This document shows, piece by piece, positions 34,431-46,874 of a stretch of 64,000 nucleotides of DNA. Where the stretch lies: contig JAGYXB010000977.1 of NCBI GenBank assembly GCA_022495005.1, positions 124,001 through 188,000 of the forward strand. Reading direction: 5' to 3'. Each line of letters starts with the position of its first letter. Position 1 is the first letter of the stretch. The notes under the pieces are model-generated. The model was given only the letters and a program-made list of their open reading frames with translations, was not told where the DNA came from and did not search any database. A program made the position numbers and the translations under genes. Origin of the DNA: Rhyacophila brunnea (lineage: Eukaryota > Arthropoda > Insecta > Trichoptera > Rhyacophilidae).

Positions 34431-35100
34431 CGTTAAAGTGCCCACCACCACCCGTCATATATGCACAACCGTGGATATGCACGGCCGCTTTCTATGACGC
34501 TTTAAACGTGTCTGAAAGAAGTGATTTTAAGTGCTCATTCCGTCCCGAGACGGAGCCGCACGGGACTGATGCTGCAACCATGCACCGTAGTGCTAAAGAA
34601 GAAAGTTAAGAAAAAAATGTTTGTTTTTGGACTGGCTCTGCTGTCCGCTGACGTTAAGCGCTTTGTGTACCCGCATACTGAGTGTCACGAATTGAAATGG
34701 ATGAGTCTACAGAAGAGTCGGGACTATCCCGCTCCCCATACGACGCTGCAAATTTCTCAAATGCCGCAAAGTTGGCCTCAGTTGCTACCAGATCTCCATG
34801 ACCAATTGGGCCCGTGTGAGGACGGACCCTGGCAAACAGCTCCGCTCGTTCGAATTCCATAAGCGGGCAATCCCAGAGGATGTGTTTAACATCTTGGTGG
34901 TCATGCCCGCAGGTACAACCCGGCCCATCTACTATCAAGCCAAACTCGTGGAGTCTGGCGGCGAAGTTACCATGGCCGGTGAGGAACTGGCTAATCCAGT
35001 GCGAAGGTTGGAGTCTTCTAGTTTGGTGCCTGCAGAATACGTCTGGAAAAAAACGGTAAGTGTGCCGCCCCTTGGGGGAGGCGGTCCACCTCGATAAACA
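34431..35100 (-). mobile_element. 5'-truncated non-LTR retrotransposon (R1/Jockey-like tail) with target duplication
   Basis: AGAACATA flanks the insertion (34423-34430 and 35101-35108). Read on the minus strand it contains the end of the second ORF (35100-34654) and about 220 bp of 3' UTR (to 34431). The UTR shows TTTAGCACTACGGTGCATGG and GTCCCGTGCGGCTCCG, also present at 13193, 18150 and 63068. There is no long poly(A); the 3' end is GGGTGGTGGTGGGCAC plus a few bases. Extreme 5' truncation is normal for target-primed reverse transcription. The overlapping plus-strand frames at 34521-34862 and 34798-35097 are shadows of it. Confidence 0.85.
34654..35100 (-). pseudogene. LINE ORF2 C-terminal fragment with CCHC-type motif
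   Basis: About 148 codons remain open. From the truncation point the frame reads RWTASPKGRHTYRFFPDV, then SHWISQFLTGHGNFAARLHE and FGLIVDG, then CTCGHDHQDVKHILWDC (about 34917-34867), ending ...RDTQYAGTQSA. GHG-F...LH.FG followed by C-x-C...H-x4-C is the terminal zinc-finger-like region downstream of reverse transcriptase and RNase H in R1-, I- and Jockey-type LINEs. Reverse transcriptase and endonuclease are lost by truncation. The homologous tail at 62835-63010 shares HTGPIGH-DL and F-KFAASY. Codons upstream of 35100 belong to flanking DNA. Confidence 0.82.
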
Positions 35101-35108
35101 GAACATAA

Positions 35109-36747
35109 AATGGACGTATGTTGGATTTATATGACAAATAATATTTCGTTTGACAGGTGTCATTTACACCCGCGACCCGCAATCCGCGCATCGCCTAGCA
35201 ACGATCTTTTTAGACCGTGCCTCAACTAATGCATGGCCTTAAAGGTTACAAAGTAGACTGCAAAAATTCATTGGGTAATAATACAATATAATATGAACTA
35301 TGCACTTATTTTGAGCTGCAAAACTAATGTATGCATTTTCATAAAAATAGTAACAGAGATGGCAACCGATATCGAATACTGTAAAGAATAAACTAGGATC
35401 CTTGTTAACAAATCGGCTCATAGACAGACGTCCATGTTTGTTTATAGAAATACATTGATTCGTCAACAGGTGAATTTGGTTGAAATGTAATCTATGTACC
35501 TACTTCTATTCAAAAAGGGTCATTATTGCAAATAGATATGCGTTGATGCATTTACAGCATTGTTATATTCTACGAATTCACTTACAGATTTGCTATGTCC
35601 AAAATGGAATGTAAACTGTGTACGGTGTGAATTAATTTGTTTAAGATGTTTCAATTGTGAGAACAATGATGATGATGTGGAAGATAAAGATTTTCTTCCG
35701 TCAATTCATTAATTAAGTATTGTAGATTATCATTTTATTTTTGAAGTTATACTTCTTTTAGACATCAGAGTAGATGGTGTGCAAATTTAACTCAATGCAT
35801 TTCCATTGTGATTGTGTATTTTTTTATTAATTTTAATAAATGGACCGCAAATGTGTAAAATACTATCATTTTAATGTTAAAAAATATTTGAACTACTAAA
35901 TGATAAATGCATGTGTGCCGCCGATTACAGATTGAGATTACTGTCATAAACGACCGTTGAGGAAATACACATATGTTTAAATAATACAACTATATACGAA
36001 TATGTAGTATTTTTGTTCTTAATACACCACCACACACCACAAAGTTGTAAGCAATAATATTAGTAGCTAATATGACCTTTAACAATGTTTCTCTATTGTT
36101 CTATAATCTATGTAATTTCAATCTACAGAGAACTGTAAAATAAATGAATGGAGAATCAGTATGTATGACGATATTACTATTATATTATAGTCTTGCTTAC
36201 TATTTGAGTTAAAACACGTATTTATCCGCGACATGGATTATCAATACAGGTACTTTTAATTATTAATTATCAAGGATGTTTTTTACATAGCGGTATTATA
36301 TTAGGTTAGGTAGTATGTAGTTATATTTTCGACCAATTCAAAGTCAAAAAAGTGTTTTCGTGGAGTTATTTCGTGGAGTTTATTTATGAGTCAAGTTATT
36401 GGACACCAAAATTCTCAGCCACTTCCTTGCTCACACTATAGTATTGAAGCTATTGTTTTTGTTCTCGAAGTAATTTTTTCTTTGGATTGCTTTAAAATAG
36501 AATATTGTTTAGGTTTATTGTAAACATTGACTTACTAGTCAACGGTATATAAGTTTCATTGGTACCTACTGTTTACTGTTTGGTAACGTCTATATTTTTG
36601 TCTAACGCACAATACATGCTTTACGATACGTATTTCGCTCACAGTATGGTGATCATTTATGGGAAGAAACGAAACGAAATCAAAATAAATGCGTGACAAT
36701 TATGTACAGAATATCTTATATATTATATAGATATTGATATTAATAGC
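35109..36747. other. Non-coding spacer
   Basis: A CpG-richer patch at 35165-35225 (CACCCGCGACCCGCAATCC, GCGCATCGCC) is unexplained. The rest is AT-rich with chance open frames. Confidence 0.45.
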
Positions 36748-36755
36748 CCGTATTG

Positions 36756-37864
36756 CAGTGGCGAAGACTCCATACTAGGCGATTATTTGAAGCCTACCTT
36801 CTTAAGAAAAATATTTTTTAATTGCATATTGATTTATTTATATCATCATCATCATCAGCCGGGGTCAATCCACTGCTGGATGAAGGCCTCCCCAAGCTTT
36901 CTCCAACTTTCTCGGTCCTGTGTCGTTCGCTGCCACGTATTTCCGCCGAACTTTACCAGTTCGTCAATCCATGCGGCTTTTAGGGAGACCCTATGGCCGT
37001 TTCGTACCCCTTGGGTACCATTGGATGACGGCATTTGTCCAGCGGCCGTCCTTTCCGCGAGCAATGTGCCCCGCCCATCTCCATTTCAGCTGTTTGGGAA
37101 CGTCTATTACATCGCGTACTCTTGTCTGCTTCCTAACCCATTCGTTTCTCTTACGGTCCTTTCGCGTGATGCCCAACATGCACCTCCCCATGCCTCGCTG
37201 TGTGACTCTTTTATATTTATTTATATAATCACTTGATTATATTATATTCTAAAAAATAATTTATTTTGCCAACGAGAGATGCCGTATGTGTAGGAATGTA
37301 TTACACAGATAATAACAAAACAATCTGCAAAGGTTTTAAAAAATATACCACAGCGCGCCATATATATGTCTTGACGTAAATAAAGGTCGGATTATGTTCC
37401 AAATAATTCTCAATTTTTTTCATATGGACTTTACGTCACGTAGCCCCGCCAAGTCTATTGAATTGTATGAACTGAGGTAAGCTCCGATCGCAGAGCCTAA
37501 AACTAAATAATTAATAAATGGGTATAAACTGTTTTTTTAAAATAAAAATAACTTTTATCTAATGATTTTTGATGTGTATAATAAATGTTTTGAAAAAATA
37601 CGTAAAATATAATTATATCATTTTATCATTTTATATTATATTATTTAATCATATAATTTAAACTGATCGCTTAATTTTATGTCGTCAGTCAGTTTTTGAA
37701 GTTTCATTAAATTAATGTGTCGTCATTAGTGCGTACCTACCTATTCATTAGTAGTAATATCGTAATCTTCTTATTTCTCGTAAGTATACCTGACAAGTGT
37801 AAGTGTGTTCTTTTTATCAGATCTCCACAGCCTACCTCTATCCAAAAGTTACCCTTCGCCACTG
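36756..37864. mobile_element. hAT element (CAGTGGCGAAG ends) carrying a LINE insertion
   Basis: Left end CAGTGGCGAAGACTCCATAC, right end (reverse reading) CAGTGGCGAAGGGTAACTTT. The perfect 8-bp duplication CCGTATTG flanks it (36748-36755 and 37865-37872). The right 200 bp matches 52422-52620 (TCGTAAGTATACCTGACAAG, ATCAGATCTCCACAGCC). Without the nested LINE and its duplication the element is about 730 bp and has no clear transposase. Two further copies of the left end sit at 38690 and 38732. Confidence 0.9.
36844..37214 (-). mobile_element. RTE-like LINE, 5'-truncated, with 12-bp target duplication
   Basis: ATTTATTTATAT occurs at both edges (36832-36843 and 37215-37226). On the minus strand the coding part reads MGRCMLGITRKDRKRNEWVR, then LKWRWAGHIARGKDGRWTNA (frame of 37191-36991), and after one frameshift AWIDELVKFGGNTWQRTTQD, then LGEAFIQQWIDPG and stop (to 36852). 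The tail is TGATGATGATGATATA. This is the C-terminus of RTE-type reverse transcriptases, downstream of the catalytic domain, and the simple-repeat tail is typical of the clade. The plus-strand frames at 36787-37236 are antisense shadows. Confidence 0.87.
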
Positions 37865-37872
37865 CCGTATTG

Positions 37873-38689
37873 TGCGTGTCAATGATTTGAAAATACTATT
37901 ACTATAGCTCGGATCCCTTATCCAACTGCAAACGATGAAATAAATCACCGGGTCAACCCAGCCAACAAGTGCTATTTGGTCTCCACCAAAGGCTTCTGAT
38001 ACCTTATCAAATAAAACCAAAACAACTTTATTGTCAACGACCTCTTATATGACCACTACAGTTTAAACCCTCGATATAACGGACTTCTAAATCGCATCTC
38101 AACGATCTTATAACATTCATTGACTATTCGTCAGATAACGAAATTCAAAATTCGAAAAAACAACGAGTTAAAAAAAACAGCAGACTTGAAAAATTTTCAA
38201 AGCAGGATTACCGAAAGCAAACGCGTCGCGATACTCCACAACGGGTGTGTTGTATATATTATTATCCGAAGACGAATAAACAGGAGTTTGTGCTTTTATA
38301 TAATGGTTTTTTGATAAAGGATAGACATATATTATTATGCATCCGTACATAATCCATAAAGGAAAGATTATTATATTTATTTGGGAATTGTTTTGAATAC
38401 TAAAGCATGGAATTAAATTTTTGTTTCGTGATCGCCACTATTATATTGTTTGAATTTTTCTTTGCAGGCGTAACCTCAAAGCAACCGCCGCGCAATAAAC
38501 GTCTTGAGCAAGTAAAATATGGAAATTAATTAAATAAAATAATTAGTGAGATAATTTAGTCCAAACCGCATTTTTCTGAGGCTATATTTGTTTTAAATAA
38601 AACTTTTTAACTGGTTTATATTTTTAACATATTGTGTTGGCGGGAGTTTTTTTTTTACCGAATTCAAGTACTTGCGTTTTATTTTACAT
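37873..38689. other. Non-coding spacer with a pogo-like end at 38059
   Basis: TA-CAGTTTAAACCCTCGATATAAC at 38057-38082 resembles the terminal repeat of Tigger/pogo elements; no right end was found. Otherwise no supported feature. Confidence 0.45.
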
Positions 38690-38745
38690 CAGTGGCGAAG
38701 ACTAGGTATGCGATTACTTAGCAAAAAATATCAGTGGCGAAGATG
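38690..38745 (+). repeat. Two adjacent solo ends of the CAGTGGCGAAG hAT family
   Basis: CAGTGGCGAAGACTAGGTATGC begins at 38690 and CAGTGGCGAAGATGTGATGC at 38732, 42 bp apart and in the same orientation. They match the left terminus of the element at 36756, but no right termini follow nearby. Confidence 0.6.
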
Positions 38746-41700
38746 TGATGCATATCGTCATATTTAAATTAGTGACATATATTATTTATCTTAATGGAAT
38801 CTACATTATTACAAACAAAATTGAAGAGTTAAAAATGTATAAAAGACGATGATGACTTCATAAAATCTTTTATGGAAATGCATGGCGCTTAGCGATCAGT
38901 TTGTCATATATCCAGAAAGACGTTTGCATAGTAAGATTTATATGAAACTGACTGTCGAATGAATCTTAGATAAAATATACTAATATTGAAAAAGGTCACA
39001 TGTAAACAAGTAGCTGTGAAAATAAATTCATGAGCAATAAAAAGCTAACCTAATCCCAAAAATTGTTTGCAGAAAAAGGCATTTGAAGTAAAATATCTCG
39101 ATAAATTTATATAAAAACAGAAACTTTGTGTTCCGAATATTGCTATACACCCCCACCCTCCACTATCCCTAATTATCACACTTATTTACAAAACAGTTTA
39201 CCCCTATATAAGTTACGTCATATTTGTATACCCCCATCCCCAGCGTAGAGCGTAACGTTATATTATACACCTTAACCTGTTCCGAAATAATAGTGACATG
39301 TTTGATCATTCTGTACTTTTAATATTATTTACTCATATAAAATAGCAGTAACATGATAATCCAGAGACTGCATTATAAAAAATATATGTTTAAATAAAAA
39401 TAGTTGCTTTGAGCGTATCTTTGTATTCTTATCAAGTAATAATAACAATGCATAATGAATGGCTGGAATTGCATTTGATAAAGATTTGCTATATCGCACC
39501 ATACTTTTATCAGTATTATCAATCTCAAAGACTGGAATGCAATGCATTTTTATCGTTAATCGTTTCAAACTTCCTTCTAACCGATATTGTTTTATGGGTA
39601 TTCACTTTACGTATCAAACTAAATGTCTGAGAATGCCATGCGTAACATTAATAATGTTTGTTTTTTATAGAATCAAAATAGCTTTTCGATTCAGTGTTAA
39701 CTCAACCTTAAAAAAAAGCATCGACTGCATTCAATCACTGTATCAAATCAGACTGTGAACATTGTTAACAAGTTATTGTCTAAAACATAATCTAAATCTA
39801 ATTCTAATAAAGCCAGTTTAAAATATAAAGGGTATTTATGTGAAGTTGATCCCGCCGTTCCATAACAGAATCTATGTTATGTACGATAGACCATCATAGT
39901 ACCTACCTACTGCCTCAAATGAACCAAAACTGCCTTCATATTGGCGGCAACCTATTTCACTGACCTATCTATGTAGGTACTCTATTTTAATTGGTTGCTA
40001 ATTTATTCAGAACTCAAACATCAATTACGTTATCTGCATACATGCATACATAGTTATCCGACTATTTTTCAACTAACGATAAAACAGACAAGACGAAATT
40101 CACTGCTATATATTTTGATGAATGGTGGAAAAATAACGGTAGGTTTTTAAGTCTATAAAAGTAATGAAAGTAGGTATATGCGGATGGAATTGCCTACTGT
40201 AAACTTAAAAACGTAATAGGTACTCGTATATTGTTGTATGTTAATGATTTTCAAGAGAAGAGTATTTTTTGTGAGGTAGAATATTAAAATTTCTTGATAA
40301 TATTGAGAAAAAAAAAACGTTTCATTCTATCGGCACGGAAACGATATAAAATATAAATTTAATATACCATAGAAACATTACTACTAAGTTGTATGGTTAA
40401 TTACAAATATGTGCAACATATCATAATACAATATATTATTATGGATAGCAAATTTACATTTAGCAAACAATTAGCATTTTGTTTGGCACCTATGTATTTA
40501 AATTCTCGTCAAAGGAAGTGTTTGTATAATAATGTTCAATCTGTATTTAAATTAAGATTTGTGTAAAATCCAAACAATACTTATTTAAGTAAATATACAA
40601 GACGTCAGATAGCATAATACTCTTATAACGAAAAACAAGTTTATGGCCAGGACCTACTTTAAAAAATCGTATTCTACAAACGAAATATAAAATGTAGGTA
40701 GTATGCAGACTCAAACCTCGGACCTGATGAGTGCTACATGTTTAAACTATGTACAATATTATAGAAGAAATCTAATTACTATAGAATGTATTAACATTTA
40801 CATAATTATATCAAGTAGGTTATTTTCAATAACAATTATGTGGTTTTGGGGTAAAAGTGCTTATTAAGTCAATTTGGTTGCAGCCACAGAACAGATTAAT
40901 AAATAGAAAAGTAAAAGCCATCGCCATGGACCGAAGTTCTGAAGCAGGGTAGTTTATGGTCTGACCGCCATAAAACCCAAGTAAAAAAAACCGCGTCGAA
41001 TGTTCCCAAAGATTGAAAGGACGTTACATTAACGTGACAAACTAAAATGCAATTTAATACATAACTATTGAAAATAGCATATTCTTAAACACGTGTATTA
41101 TTTTTACAAACTCGATATATTTAGCCTATTATACCACACCCAGTACGGTAAGCCAGTTCCCTGGTTGCAGCTGGGATAATCGTTTTTCAAATAAATCACA
41201 GTTTTCAAAATACTCTTGCTTAGAAGCTAATTGGTGTATCTTTTTTTTATTATTTTACATTATTTATTTCAAAAATTTAAGCTATTTCTACAAATTAAAA
41301 TATCTATTTATTTTGCTTACATGTAACAAAATCAGTTATACACAAAAAAGAGCACAATTTAACATACATCGGCATTAAAATCTTATGTAAAACGCAACTT
41401 AAGAAGTTTTACTCTTCAACCACAGAATTAATTAAATTTGAAAGACCAAGTTATTCCGTTAAATAATAATTTAATATATACCTACATATATTTGAATATC
41501 ACATTCATTAACAATATTAAACAATTACAACTTTTTTTTAAACAATCGTATATTTTTAATTTATTTATTACTGTAATGCTGCCACCATATAGAATAAAAC
41601 TGTTTTTTATAGTTACTAGCCTGGCCATAATATTATTAAGAGCGTTCTGGAATTGCCATCAAATGATTTAACATAAAATAAAGTCGTATTACTCCTAAAA

Positions 41701-42753
41701 TTGATAGTCAACTACTAAATTAGGAGATATCTTCTGATAGAAGAAATACAAGTTAATTTATTGTCACAATATTCATATTTTATAATAATGTCCATTTAGG
41801 ACCAAAGCCAAACTTTCAACAGAGCGAAGAACCATTCAAAATTCAAACAATATATCCGCGATTTCTAATTCGGCTCTGAACTAAATTATACTTTTATTAT
41901 CAACATAGTCAATATGTATCATTGTTATACATTATATATTAACCATCTATATTTTCTTAAACATAAAAAATTGCCAGTCGCTTTTCCTTACTGTTTATAC
42001 CTTACCTTATAAAAAATCATAAAAACACCACCAAGAAATGTTTGCGGAATGTAAACCTGTATAGATTGTTAAAAGCACTTACAATTTGTCGACAAACTAT
42101 ATTGTAGTCATTTTTAGTAAAGAAATGTTTTTTCCACAAGTATAATAAGATAATATTGCTATAGTTGATAGTTGTAGTAAGTAAGTTGGGTATGTACTTA
42201 TATATAAAAACACCCGCTACGGTAAAAGAAAATCTCTACGCAGCATCTACCTGCGTAGCAAAGACTACTACGGTAATGTAGTCAGAGTAAGCCTTCTGGG
42301 AAATATAGTTACTTAAGTAGGAAACCTTTGCAATGTGTTTCATCACGTAAAGACGCTATATTGCAATCAATTGAACAATTACATCAAGCGTTTAAGGTCT
42401 TATATGGCGGATGCCACTTTCATGATATTAAAATGCGGGTGCTGCGACAACTCTCACTGGATAATGTCACTTTATAAGACATACTATAGAAAACTGTATT
42501 CAGTGATTTGCTTATATTGCTTAACAACTTAATGTACTATGTCAACAATAAAAAGTTCCTCGAAAACGAGCCCATCCGATTCCGTTAACAGATCATACTC
42601 AGATGAAAGTGGTCGAAAATTAACTCCTGCAGATTTTCGTCTGATTCGAGAATTATTCGAAATCTACCTTTATAAATTTAATGTATATCATTGTTGTTCT
42701 ATTGTGTGAAATGCTTTTGTAAAAATACAAATTTTACCGGCCGAGATAACAAT
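38746..42753. other. Long non-coding stretch, 4 kb
   Basis: AT-rich. I see pyrimidine-rich words near 39149-39245 (TACACCCCCACCCTCCACTA and TATACCCCCATCCCCAGC), suggesting a diverged internal repeat. At 40886-40990 there is a relative of 12975-13025. Open frames (for example 39329-39758 on both strands) show no motif. No gene supported. Confidence 0.5.
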
Positions 42754-42761
42754 ATGTATGT

Positions 42762-43331
42762 CAGGGTTGGCGAAGCTTTTACGTACCTACGCGTGCCCAA
42801 ATTTTCTAAATATTATTTGCCGTGCAGTTTTTCATGGGAAAAAAATAGTTTTTAAAAATTCTATTAAAAAAGATGATGTTCTAGATACTGATACTGATAC
42901 AGAACATGGCACACATAATAGCTTTATCGCTTTGTTCAATTATGCCATACATTTCAGTCCACTAATTTTGAAACTGTATTAATTAGTTTGGTTCTTTACG
43001 TACAAATTGACGCCAGAATTGCTCCGATCAGATGAGGTATACTCTTGATACAGTGGTCTCAAGTAATTATTGTAAATCGATCAAAATTAAAGGCATCCCC
43101 CTTCGCCTGTAGAGGTCAGTACGAATATGACGCATAACGCCTAAGGACCGACCTATGTAATTATATATTTAAACGTAGTGCTCATTCTTGAAGAGTATAT
43201 GCCTGCTATTTTTTATATAATGCGATCTGTCATTTTATTAGTATAGGTAATTTTATCTCTTAAAACGGGTGCCATGCAAAATCATCTCACGTGAAACTGG
43301 TGGCTCGCGTGCCATAGGTACACCACCACTG
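42762..43331. mobile_element. hAT element of the GGCGAACC family, copy 3 (570 bp, inverted)
   Basis: Starts CAGGGTTGGCGAAGCTTTTA and ends (reverse reading) CAGTGGTGGTGTACCTATGG, i.e. the family in opposite orientation to the other three copies. The interior GATCAGATGAGG and GACCGACCTATG words align with them in reverse. The 8-bp flanks (ATGTATGT / ATGAAACC) no longer match. The 74-codon frame at 42758-42982 is inside it. Confidence 0.78.
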
Positions 43332-44002
43332 ATGAAACCTCTAACGACTTTGCAATAAGATTTATTTTAGAGATTTACACCAAATATTTTTATCTACTCT
43401 ATAAATGTATAAAACATGCTCCGTTTAATATTGAGATTTCGTAATTAACGCAGTGTCTAATGGTAGGCTAATATTTAGATTGCTTAGAAATCAGTTGTAA
43501 CATTCTGCTAGGGTACTTAACATTTATAATGTTTATCCGACAGTTAGCGAAAGTAAGGTCCGTTTAAAAGACTTAAAAGTTTATATTGTGATCGTAGATT
43601 CAAAATCTCTTCTACTCTTTTCTTAGTCAGCCTTCCAATACTAGATGTATGATTCTGACTTTACAGTATACTTCACCCTTGAGTTATGAATTTATCGTGT
43701 AACGTTTCCGGGAAACTAAAATAAACACTCAAATTCAGCGGCATGCAATTTGAGCGCAAATTCTGATAATCTACCGTGCTAGTAAGAGCATACTTCAATA
43801 ACGGCAACTTTTTAGAAGATATATTTCATATTTATAAACTATGATAATTAACTGCTGATTTTGATAATATAATTAAATTAATGTTTGATTTTTTAGAAAA
43901 TTTAAAAGTTATTTCGACACCATCATTGGTTGCTAAGGGTCTGGGGTCCTAGCAACTAAATTATTAATATATACGTGCGTTACTATGGAAATCAATATGA
44001 CA

Positions 44003-44145
44003 TGTCAAAATGACATTTCAGTGTTATTTCTATCAAGCACAAATTTTTTTGATCGTTTAAGCTAGTCAAGTCAAGTCTATATGATTCAACAGAAAAATTA
44101 AAAACGTTGTGTATAAAAAGTTCTTTTTATCTTGTAATTATTTCT
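44003..44145 (+). repeat. Diverged dispersed repeat, partner of 14300-14460
   Basis: Shares AAATGACATTTCAGT, TATGATTCAACAGAAAA and TTTTTATCTTGTAATTAT with the earlier copy in the same order. Confidence 0.65.
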
Positions 44146-45046
44146 TATTACCTTGTTATTACATCGAGATATTGAAATTTGCTTTGATGCAATAATGAAC
44201 TTATCTCTGGTTAACGTTTCTAGCATATAGTTAAGAATATTAAACAAAAAGTATGAGAGAACAGGTGACATGAATAATAGGAAGATTTTGAGATTGTTTT
44301 TGGACTCTGATAAGAAAATGCTTACGATAAGATGACAACGGTGATAATAATATGTACTTAGGTACTTTATAATAATGTCAACGTTTAAATGTGTATGCAT
44401 CGATACAATGGTGTTTAATTCAAAACCTCTTCAAATAAACATAGATACTTATATTATTACTGCCGGTTCATTTTTTCCTCATTTAATAAAATGCAGTGTT
44501 ACTACGTCATCAATAACAGAATTACGATACATTAAAATAAATCTTATTAAATGAAATATGTTAGTTCGAATGTCCATCTGACATTGTTTTAACGTTTAGT
44601 TATGAAAGATCCACTGCAAGACCGGTGAATGTCTAAATAAAGTGATTTTGAGATTTATCTGCGTTTAAAGGTATAAAACAGTTGCAAAAAATACAGACGC
44701 TGAGAAATAAATTAATGTATTTTTAATTTTGAAGTAAACATTATTATAAGAGTATTGTTGTCAATAGTAGATGACATTCTTGTGATCAGAAAAAAAAAAA
44801 AAAAAAGTTCTGATTCAAGTCTGAAACTACGACTGCAAAAATGAAAATTGTTGTCCATTTAAGAACCATGATTGTCCATTTTAACTATGTTATTTTTTAT
44901 ATATTCATCTGCGTCTCTTAAATTTCCAGCATGAGGAAGATCATCATATTAATATTGCTTTCTTCACGAACTGCAGCTAATTGTAGTTTGCAGTCGATAT
45001 CGGTAGTCTGTTGTTGTATGCTGGACCGGGTAGTTGGAATTCACTT
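44146..45046. other. Non-coding spacer with an A18-type run
   Basis: A homopolymer of about 18 A at 44790-44807 lies between ATCAG and TTCTGAT, forming a small hairpin with an A-rich loop. Otherwise nothing supported; a 100-codon minus frame (44098-44400) has no motif and overlaps the repeat. Confidence 0.45.
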
Positions 45047-45600
45047 GGGCCCACATGCCCAACGTAGGTCAAAATGGAAATTGTACGGTATTTTCAGAGC
45101 ATAAGCCTGGATATTCCTTAAACGTTGTAGTTAATCCATTTATATAATTTTGAAGCCTTATTATCCTTTATATTTATTTTAACCATTTGTTTATCACACT
45201 TGAATGGTCAAAAACATAGCTTATAATCAGTATCTATCTTTAGAATTATCGTCAAATGTGTTAATATTGCCCATTTATTGAATAATAAAATGCCTAATTC
45301 TTGTCAAATTTGGGATCACATAGCTTATCAATAAAAAAAAAATATTGTAAATATTTCACTATAATAATGTCAACATAAGTTTTACTAATGGTTTTATAAA
45401 TGCGTTTAAAAATTAATAAATGAAAAAATCTTAACATCACTGCACATGGATGTACTGAAATATGACTATATTCTAAAATATTAGATCGAGAGGTATAAAA
45501 GAATACTATTTGATTTTATGTAATAAAAATACTTTATGCAGCCATCTAATGTTTAAAATAAATATAAAGGACAATAAGGCTTCAAAATTATATAAATATG
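45047..45600. mobile_element. TTAA-type DNA transposon family, copy 3 (right end lost)
   Basis: Left end GGGCCCACATGCCCAACGTA followed by GGTCAAAATGG and ATTCCTTAAACGTTGTAG, matching the arms of copy 2 (27429-28140). Immediately inside, TAATTTTGAAGCCTTATTA is the reverse complement of AAGGCTTCAAAATTATA at the other side, so the inverted repeats extend to roughly 130 bp in this copy. Homology stops at about 45600, before the right terminus. Confidence 0.8.
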
Positions 45601-45794
45601 TGGTCGGCAGTTTGACAATACTGGCGGCTGAAATGGCGGGTAAACTTTTTCTATGGAACATTCAGTGTTATTGCTACGTGACACGTGACTCTCAGCAATC
45701 TAGCTGTGTCGTTTTTTGAAAAAAAGTCATTTTTCTCAAGACTGAGCGATATTGTCTAGCAAAAAAATGCAACAAGTTGCTCTACGAACTAGGC

Positions 45795-46373
45795 CAGTGG
45801 TAGCGAACCTATGGCACGCGTTTCAAGTGAAAAAATACCTATAATTATAATAAATGACAGATTATACTGTTTAAAAAATAGCAGGCAAATACTCTTCAAG
45901 AACAAGCATTACATTTAATGTGAATATAATCGCATAGGCCAGTCCTTAGGCGGCTTCATGCGTCACATATAATATTATCGCACTAACCTCATCAGGCGGC
46001 GAGGGATGCCGCGCCGCGAACCTTTAATTTTGATCGATTTACAATGCTTAAGACCACTGTAGTGGGAGAATGCATCATCTGATCAGAGCAATTCTGATGT
46101 CAATTTGTACGTCAAGAATCAAACTAATTAATACACGAACAAACAATTTCATGTCTACCCACAAAAATGGATGCACCAAAAGCCGAAATGTATGGCGTAA
46201 TTGAAAAAAGTGGCAAAGCTATGTGTGCTATGTTCAGTGACAGGTATCTAGAACATCCTCATTAAAAAAAAAAACTATTTTTCCCCATGAAAAACTGCTC
46301 GGCACGTCAGACAGTCGAAAAATAATATTTGGTAATTTTGGGCACGCGTACGTACAAAGGTTCGCCAACCCTG
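45795..46373. mobile_element. hAT element of the GGCGAACC family, copy 4 (579 bp)
   Basis: Starts CAGTGGTAGCGAACCTATGG and ends (reverse reading) CAGGGTTGGCGAACCTTTGT. The perfect 8-bp duplication AACTAGGC lies at 45787-45794 and 46374-46381. It shares TTTACAATGCTTAAGACC and CTGATCAGAGCAATTCTG with copy 1. A small plus-strand stretch near 46166 (MDAPKAEMYGVIEKSGKA) may be the start of a lost transposase frame. Confidence 0.92.
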
Positions 46374-46381
46374 AACTAGGC

Positions 46382-46874
46382 TATCGAATTAAATTAAATG
46401 TAGTTACTTAAAACATAATATGTATGTATAATACACATAGAGATCGTTAACGAGTAAACAGATAAATACCTAATTCTTGCATCAATATAACATGTTATGT
46501 TATACAGTCAATAAATAATAGTACCTATATAAAATGCTTACTGAAATAATAACAAGACATTCTTTTCATATCATATTATATTAGGTACACATTATAATTT
46601 ACAATACTGTATATATTTTAGTCACGCTCGTAAATCTCACACGTTTGATATTGTTATATTCACTATTCAATGTTTAATAGCGAGTCATCGAACCTTTACT
46701 CTCTTTCCAATAATAATCAGTGCAATTTCATTGTATTATAATATTATAAAGCTTGGTAGCATAAAAGAAATGAATCAATTATATTTCCCAGGGCGGATAT
46801 GCCCAACAGGACGCTTTAAACATAAAAACATTTGTCTTATACCAAAAATCTACAAAGGAAATCTCAATATTAAA
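46382..46874. other. AT-rich spacer
   Basis: No feature was seen between the two transposons. Confidence 0.5.

Noticed and set aside
34521..35097. Plus-strand frames of 99-113 codons
   Set aside because: They are antisense to the LINE tail at 34654-35100.
36787..37236. 149-codon plus-strand frame
   Set aside because: Antisense to the RTE-like LINE, crossing its edges.
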